Shown piece after piece: positions 58,475 through 64,000 of a stretch of DNA of 64,000 nt. A program made the translations under genes and the position numbers. This stretch comes from Artemisia argyi (Eukaryota > Streptophyta > Magnoliopsida > Asterales > Asteraceae), in contig CM060691.1 of the NCBI GenBank assembly GCA_030686995.1, forward strand, positions 88,533,055 to 88,597,054, read 5' to 3'. The notes under the pieces are model-generated. The model saw only the letters and a program-made list of their open reading frames with translations. It was not told the DNA's origin and did not search any database. How positions within the stretch are numbered: the first letter of the stretch is position 1; each line of letters begins with the position of its first letter.

Positions 58475-59237
58475 AAATAAGAAATTACCAAACCAAGAGT
58501 GGGAGATACTCGCAATGTAAGGTAGTAGTCGCAGGACAATTTAACCACAATTTGACCTAACCGCAGAACACTAACCTCAGAAAATACCAAACCGCAACAA
58601 AATCCAGCCGCAGTATGAACTAATCGCAACCTAAGCAAACCGCAGGCCAAAGATACTAACCGCAGGACACTAACCGCAAATAATACCAAATCGCAGAAAA
58701 ATCCCACTCGCAGACTGATCTAATCGCAACCTAAGTAAACCGCAAACCAAAGATACTAACCGCAAGACACTAGCCGCAGAAACTACCCAACCGCAGATAA
58801 TACCCAACCGCAGAACAGTTAACCGCAAATGATTAACCGCAGAAAACTAAACGCCGGCAGATAACTAATCGTAGTGACAATGGTCCAAAAGTGTCACTAT
58901 CGTTGCGTTTTGTTTGTATTCCCGAAATAGTAAACGCAGCAAGTTAATCGCAGATAGCAGAACTTAACCGCAACCAAGCAATGAAACAGTGGACTTAACC
59001 GCAACCAAGAAATCCGCCCATAATCAACTCCAAACTTCAAATAGCTTAATGATATGGTAACACAAACTAAACTACAATGTTCTACAAACACTAATGAACA
59101 TAAAAGTACATCACAAACATGTATAACAACACTAGAGAGATAAAACCAAGATGTTTTCCAAGAAAGTGACTCCAAACTCACAAAACCACTCAAAACATCA
59201 TCAAATTTGATTCTACAAGGCCCTAAGATGAAACCTT
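58475..59237 (-). repeat. Leader of element C with about 24 CCGCA-type repeats
   Basis: Between primer site and gag, the plus strand has A(A/G)(C/T)CGCA(G/A) motifs at about two dozen places from 58503 to 58999, spaced 10-20 bp, mostly in TAACCGCA context (UGCGGUUA in RNA sense). Parts repeat as an imperfect block of about 100 bp (around 58600-58680 and 58700-58780). No ORF is credible. Confidence 0.8.
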
Positions 59238-59252
59238 GGCTCTGATACCAAT
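59238..59252 (-). promoter_or_regulatory. Primer-binding site of element C
   Basis: The minus strand reads TTGGTATCAGAGCC next to the LTR, an exact match to the initiator tRNA-Met primer site. Confidence 0.9.
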
Positions 59253-59613
59253 TGTAGAATACTAACTATATGTGAAACATGTTTATCTTGTGATTAGTGA
59301 GACGTTAGAATTGAGGAGGAGGGGAGGATAGAAAGAAAGAAAGGAACCTTGAAAGAAAAACAGAAAATATTAGATTAAGGTGAATGAAGGTCCAACCCTC
59401 TCCACATGTGGAGAGGGGTATTTATACTTACAATATTACGCCCACTCCCGGACTGTGGATCAGACATACAGTGGGTGAAGACCCGTCCTTCTTCCACGGT
59501 GTTACTTAAACTAAAACTAATTAACTAATAAATAAACTAACTACGAGCTGACTTAATGCTATTACAATCATTAGGTGACCGAGACTTTTACAGGAATATT
59601 TGTATTCCTAACA
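59253..59613 (-). repeat. 5' LTR of element C, 361 bp
   Basis: It is the partner of 47069-47429, with four differences seen by eye. The 22-bp palindrome is at 59396-59417, directly beside the TATA box. Confidence 0.92.
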
Positions 59614-59618
59614 ATAGA

Positions 59619-59830
59619 GACATTGTTAATATGCTAACAATGTTTTAAGACATTATTTATGTCAACAATCTCCCCATTTTTGATGATTACAAAACCTTAA
59701 ACTCATTAGGTCTAAAAATTAATTTTTAGACAAGTATTATTAGAGTTTAACATTCTCTTCTCCCCCTTTTTGTAAAATCAAAAAGGTTAATGCTCCCTCT
59801 TGATGTATGCTCCCCCTCATTTGAGAGCAC
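59619..59830 (-). promoter_or_regulatory. Start of element B 3' LTR and its polypurine tracts
   Basis: The LTR resumes after element C and ends ATGTCAACA at 59667. Plus-strand tracts TCTCCCCATTTTT (59669), CTCCCCCTTTTTG (about 59760) and GCTCCCCCTCATT (about 59808) follow, in the same order as in element A. Confidence 0.75.
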
Positions 59831-60099
59831 CAAGGGAATGAGCTATGGAAATCCTTGCTACACAAAATATTAGAAGAGAACAAGGCACATATACATGCAA
59901 AACAATAATTATGCAAATAAAAATAGATTTATTCAAACATCATAGAAAGCATTACAGCATTTAATATGCTTAAGGCATATTGAACATAAAAAAACAAAAG
60001 AAAAGACATAGTCCTATATTGCCTAAAAGAGCACTTGGACTTGCTTGCAACCCATGGTTGATTGTTTTATTTGCTTGAAGGATAACATAAGCATAAAGC

Positions 60100-60804
60100 T
60101 TAGTTGTTAGATGGAGAAGGATATGGAGTGGGGTATGGAGCGGAAGAGGTGGACCTTACGATATTGTATCGTGTTAAGGGTGGTATGGGATGAGGTCGAG
60201 TGAGGAGATATTCAATCCAAGAAATATCTTCACTCAAGTATAGGATTTGTTTTTGAAGGAAGATGCAACAAGGGCAATAGTGAGTATGGTTTGTAACTTG
60301 ATCCAAGTTGAGAGAGTGAGGAAGGCAATTGTTGTAGGGTGATGATGGAGGTTGCCCTTTGTTGCGTTGTGCAAGATGCATGGCATTGAGATCACAAAGA
60401 TCATGGATTTGTGATATTTCATCACAGAACTTTTGATTTTCCGTGGCAATGCGGAGAAAGTCATTGTATTGATACGGATGAATTGGGTTTGTGTAGTTGG
60501 AATTGTAGTGGGATGATTGATCAAACTTGTATGGATCATTACAAATGGTTGGAGGATGAGATGAGTGGTTTGGCATGAAGGAAGATGTTTGGCCAATGTT
60601 GTATGGTTTGTAGAGAGGATCAAATGAATGTCCTTGTGAATTTGGTGTAAAGTTAGGGAAGTAAGTGGTTGGAGGTGTTGAGTGATTTCCAACTTCATTG
60701 CTTATGATGGATTTGTTTCGAGGGCTTTTTCTTCGCCAAACAGATTTTTCCGTCATTCTTGCAAGCTTTGAGGCTTTTGGTTTTGGTTTGTTTGGAGAAG
60801 TCAT
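60100..60804 (-). CDS. Accessory ORF of element B (MTSP family), 234 codons, unknown function
   Basis: The open frame starts MTSPNKPKPKASKLARMTEK and is rich in Pro, Ser, Asn, His and Tyr. A basic stretch (SVWRRKSPRNKS) near residues 20-35 could be a nuclear or RNA-binding signal. Near the end are HLAQRNKGQPPSS, HYCPCCIFLQKQ and WIEYLLTRPHPIPP. The start, HLAQRN, CCIFL and WIE-LLTR segments recur in element A (16400-17308), so it is a real conserved protein. It is the last ORF before the 3' LTR, where some Sireviruses carry an env-like gene, but I see no signal peptide or membrane helix. A TATA-like box lies at 60839-60846. Confidence 0.65.
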   Translation of the reverse strand: MTSPNKPKPKASKLARMTEKSVWRRKSPRNKSIISNEVGNHSTPPTTYFPNFTPNSQGHSFDPLYKPYNIGQTSSFMPNHSSHPPTICNDPYKFDQSSHYNSNYTNPIHPYQYNDFLRIATENQKFCDEISQIHDLCDLNAMHLAQRNKGQPPSSPYNNCLPHSLNLDQVTNHTHYCPCCIFLQKQILYLSEDISWIEYLLTRPHPIPPLTRYNIVRSTSSAPYPTPYPSPSNN

Positions 60805-60838
60805 TAAGAGATGAATGGAGAGTGTGGAAGATTTAGGG

Positions 60839-61066
60839 TATTTATAGGGTAAGATTTGTGTGTTTAAGGATGGATAACGTTTGTTTGGGAGACTAGGACA
60901 AAATATGTTGGTGAAAAATGGGAAATGTAGGTTGAAATGGGCTAAAAAGCAGAAAAGATTCTGTAAATCTGACCATCAGACGGCCGGTCCCCTTAATTAG
61001 GGGGCGGTCCCCTTAATGATTAAGGGGGCCGCCTTACAAAATTAAGGGGGGCGCCCATCTGGTGAT
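60839..61066 (-). promoter_or_regulatory. Internal LTR-like promoter module of element B
   Basis: Units GGCCGGTCCCCTTAAT, GGCGGTCCCCTTAAT, ATTAAGGGGGCCGCC and ATTAAGGGGGGCGCC (about 60981-61056) precede TATAAATA (60846-60839, minus), about 35 bp before the accessory ATG at 60804. The LTR of the same element has the same units (46655-46730) upstream of its TATA box. Promoter function is inferred from this repetition. Confidence 0.65.
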
Positions 61067-61807
61067 TTTCAGGTTGCCAGAATTGGGTTTTTGGTAGAAA
61101 ATTTGCATAAAGGTTGTGTTTGGATTGGAATTCAAGCAAGTTCAATTCCTTTAGGCAATATAGCATCTAATCTAATCAAGATATAGCATGCATGCAAAAA
61201 CACATAAGCAAAAGAGCAAATAAGCAACACATAATAAACAAGAGGAGATAAGTAAAGGCAAGAGCACTTAAACTTCCTAAGGCACCTATCTTAGATCAAA
61301 GGCAAAGGCAACTAATGAGTGGAAAACTAGTGATGGAGCAAGATGACAATATTATAAGTGAATTTGTCCTAGTGTGTGTCTATATGCAACAAATGTGGAG
61401 TTGTGATTATTTCGACTCCTAAATGCAAAGAGAAATAACGATCCTAAGAAACAATCCAAAAGATCTCCTTGATTCAATTTTTGCTCGATCATGAATGTCA
61501 AAGATATATATTAGATTATATACCTTGACAATTTAGATGAGAGTTTATGCATGATTTTGGAAAACAATGTTTTTAGCATTAGTCAACAATGCAAGGAAAA
61601 TGATATTCATGTGATTCCTAGATGTGAGAATAATTTCTTTTTTTTATTTAAAGAAAATTGATTGGGTTTTACAAAAGAGTTTATGCAAAGAAAATGAACT
61701 TTCCCAATCTTTAATTTTGTGCGAAATAGATTCCTAGATTCAGAAATGAAGAAGTGGACGAAAAGTAAATTTTATGCAAGTATAAATTTGTATTAATTCA
61801 ATATAAT
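61067..61807. other. Noncoding span between pol and accessory ORF of element B
   Basis: AT-rich, with no open frame of note on the minus strand. The corresponding span in element A is similar in character. Confidence 0.5.
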
Positions 61808-62453
61808 TTAGTCAACTTGTTCCATCATTCCTAATCCTAAATGCAAGTGGTTGAATAATTCACACTTAAGGGGTTTTGTGAATATATCCGCAATGTTGTC
61901 TTCCGATGCAACCTTTTCTATAGATATATTTCCTTTTTGTACATTATCCCTAAGAAAATGATGGCGTATTTCTATATGTTTAGTCCTAGAGTGTTGCACC
62001 GGATTTTTACTTAAATCTATCGCACCTTTGTTATCGCACAAAATGGGGACATTTTCTAACCTAATGCCATAGTCTACGAGAGCTTGTTTCATCCCTAGTG
62101 CTTGTTGACATGCCTTTCCAGCGCTTACATATTCGGCTTCGGTGGTAGAAATAGCAAGAGCGGTTTGCTTCTTTGAAAACCAAGATGTTAGACAACATCC
62201 CATAAACGTGCAAATACCTCTAGTGCTTTTTCTATCTATGTAGTCTCCCGCATGATCCGAATCCGCATAGACGATGGTTTCTATGCCAGATCCCTTAGGA
62301 TACCATAATCCTAAGTGTATAGTACCTTTAATGTATCGGAAGATACGCTTAACCACTTCTAGGTGTGAGGTTTTGGGATCCTCTTGAAAACGGGCACAAA
62401 GGCAAACACTAAACATGATATCGGGTCTACTTGCCGTCAAGTATAGTAAACTA
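61808..62453 (-). pseudogene. End of copia pol (RT tail and RNase H) of element B
   Basis: The open frame reads [31 protein letters not shown], then RNase H with VYADSDHAGDYIDRKS, ISTTEAEYVSAG, CDNKGAIDLSKNPVQHSRTK and NIADIFTKPL, ending LGLGMMEQVD before a stop. All the acidic catalytic positions visible in copia RNase H are kept. The protein is cut at its 5' side by CACTA-3 at 62454, next to CTA. The pattern is Sirevirus-like. This is the only readable pol of the A/B/D family in the window. Confidence 0.9.
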
Positions 62454-64000
62454 CACTACTACATAAAAGGCTATAAACATCCCCAAATAGACACTGGTTA
62501 TATAAAACCCTGTTCCTATGATGAAAAACTATCAGAAATGGAACGAATTGAGACTGGTTTTCTTGAAAACCCCAGTTTCCATAATACGAAACGCGTAAAA
62601 ACTGGTTTTGCGGGAGATAACCGGTCTTTTTACACAATCAAAGACACATGTACATAGGTAACAACATGTCTTTCTGTATTTATGTTATAGACACCATTTT
62701 TTAAGAAGCAACCGGTGTGAGTACTCTCTATAATAAACTTCCATCCCTTAACAACTCTCCAAACCTTGCACACCAAATTCTGAAAATAATGTGCAAATAC
62801 TAGTAATTATTAATATTTTAAATCACCATCTAATAACATAACCAATAAAAATAAATAAACGTAATTGCTAAAAACAAGCAGATATACAACATTTTATTTA
62901 CATAATTGTAACCATTAATATATACTAGGTACTATCATTTATTATATTCTTATAAAAGATATCATCTTTTATATATGGTTGTTTTGTAAATTTGTGTGCT
63001 TTTTTACTATATTACATGTACAATCGAAGATTTTGTTTCATATGTACCAAAGATATTGAATTGATAGCTGAACATATAATGATCCGTCAATATAAGGTAT
63101 TTTGCTAAAACTTTTGTGTTAGCGGTATTTGGATAATTTATCTTTTCTAACATTCATCTGTTGTATATTTAAAGTACAACTCGTATCTCGTTCGGTATTT
63201 GTCTAATAGAGGTTATATTTACAGAGAAAAGTTTATTTAAAGACTAAGTTTTTGTTGTATATTGAGGGTTTAATCTCCACTATCTATTTAGTTAAATCTA
63301 ATGGTGGAGATCAATTTAAGATTTAATTTTTCAACGAATTTCCTTGTCTTTTCTTTATTTTTTTTTGGTTTTCCTTTTTTTTTTCACGCATACTAAAAAA
63401 CTTCTTGTTTGTATAGGTTTTTGTTCGTTAGCTTTCATACGTTTTCGTCGGTTTACTTACCTTTTCATCCATTTTCATGTGTTTTGGTACGCTTTCATAC
63501 GTTTTGGCCCATTTTCATACGTTTTTATGCATTTTCGTCCGTTTTTATACTTTTTCGGCCATTTTCAGGCTCTTTATACGTTACATACATTTTCGTCCGT
63601 TTTCTTATGTTTTTGGCCATTTTTTAGACGTTTTCCTACATTTACATACGTTTCCGTCCATTTTATGCCGTTCTCACATGTTTTCGTCCGTTTTCATACA
63701 TTTTTAAAATTTTCATACGTTTTGGTCCATTTTTGTACGTTTTCGTCTATTTTCATAGTTTTCGTCCATTTTTATATGTTTTCATTTGTATTCGTACGTT
63801 TTCGGCCATTTTCAAACACTTTTATACATTTTCATGCATTTTCTTTCGTTTTCCTACATTTTTGGCCGTTTTCCTACATTTTCATTCGTTTCATGCCGTT
63901 TTTATACATTTTATGCCGTTTTCATATGTTTTGGTCCATTTACTTACGTTTTGGATGGTTTTCATATGTTTTGGTCCATTTTGTTTAGATCAGTTTTCAT
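62454..64000. mobile_element. CACTA transposon 3, one end
   Basis: It begins CACTACTACATAAAAGGC, inside the pol of element B. ACTGGTT and AACCGGT motifs recur in both orientations at about 62494, 62549, 62602, 62627 and 62711, as expected for CACTA subterminal repeats. No transposase is in the window; 62720-63340 is AT-rich and I see nothing coding there. The element continues beyond the window. Confidence 0.75.
63340..64000. repeat. Degenerate 12-bp-phased repeat array in CACTA-3
   Basis: Units such as TTTTCATACG and TTTTGGTCCA alternate with a period near 12 bp for more than 600 bp, to the window end. Because 12 is a multiple of three, a 214-codon Phe-rich frame stays open on the plus strand; I take it to be a by-product. 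Confidence 0.8.

Larger units (their letters stand above)
47069..59613 (-). mobile_element. Copia element C, complete, 12.5 kb
   Basis: Two 361-bp LTRs (47069-47429 and 59253-59613) are flanked by ATAGA on both sides (47064-47068, 59614-59618). A tRNA-Met primer site lies at the right LTR and a polypurine tract at the left. The coding order on the minus strand is gag, a long linker, protease, integrase, RT, RNase H, which is copia type; RT and RNase H features resemble Sireviruses. I counted four LTR differences by eye, about 99% identity, so insertion is recent. Even so, gag-pol has at least four stops and two frameshifts. Confidence 0.93.
45783..64000 (-). mobile_element. Copia element B: Sirevirus-like, split by element C and CACTA-3
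   Basis: Its LTR (45783-47068 plus 59619-59667) resembles that of element A. To the right follow repeated polypurine tracts, an accessory ORF and the end of pol on the minus strand; RT continues beyond CACTA-3, outside the window. Element C lies in the LTR with the target duplication ATAGA. It is the best-preserved relative of the gag-only element A in this window. Confidence 0.85.

Noticed and set aside
63344..63988. A 214-codon Phe-rich open frame on the plus strand
   Set aside because: It is the by-product of a 12-bp-phased repeat; no start context, no domain, and overlapping frames are open for the same reason.

Overview
The window is nuclear DNA of a flowering plant, built almost entirely of transposable elements inserted into one another. 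The Gag and Pol sequences resemble those I associate with Asteraceae (daisy-family) retroelements, so that family is the most likely source; this is recognition, not a search result. I see no intact host gene. The only host-derived coding sequence is a truncated, stop-bearing cytochrome P450 of the CYP79 family at 24017-24962.

Layout. 1-15809: a Ty3-type (Athila/Tat-like) retrotransposon on the minus strand with 4-kb LTRs, tRNA-Asp-type primer site, gag-protease, RT-RNase H and integrase, all broken. Its left LTR carries a hAT-like MITE (943-1667) and is cut by the window start. 15810-22414: copia element A (Sirevirus-like, minus), gag only, with its 3' LTR split by the Ty3 element. 22415-22624: the end of a CACTA transposon (CACTA-2) that holds element A. 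22625-23674: the 3' end of an old copia element (E, plus strand), cut by CACTA-2 and carrying a small hAT-like insert. 24017-24962: the CYP79 pseudogene, cut by CACTA-1. 24963-45782: CACTA-1 (minus), with a tnp2-type transposase gene, a second Transposase_24-like gene, palindromic subterminal repeats, a 41-bp tandem array and the nested copia element D (26946-37532). 45783 to the window end: copia element B (Sirevirus-like, minus). Its 3' LTR is split by a complete copia element C (47069-59613), and its pol is split by CACTA-3 (62454 onward, leaving the window).

The nesting is supported by target duplications: ACTTT around D, ATAGA around C, and 7-8 bp around both hAT-like inserts. For the Ty3 element, the uninterrupted LTR copy at 22360-22414 shows the empty site. 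The deepest stack is E < CACTA-2 < A < Ty3 element < MITE.

The most unusual signal concerns the Sirevirus-like elements A, B and D. Each LTR has a GC-rich inverted-repeat cluster just upstream of its TATA box. In each element a family-matched version of this cluster recurs inside the element, upstream of non-gag/pol accessory ORFs (once each in A and B, twice in D). In A and B the internal cluster is followed by a TATA-like box about 35 bp before the accessory ATG. This looks like a duplicated promoter or binding module shared by LTR and accessory genes. Element C has its own unusual RNA-level structure: about two dozen CCGCA-type repeats in the leader, and hairpins next to repeated polypurine tracts near its 3' end.
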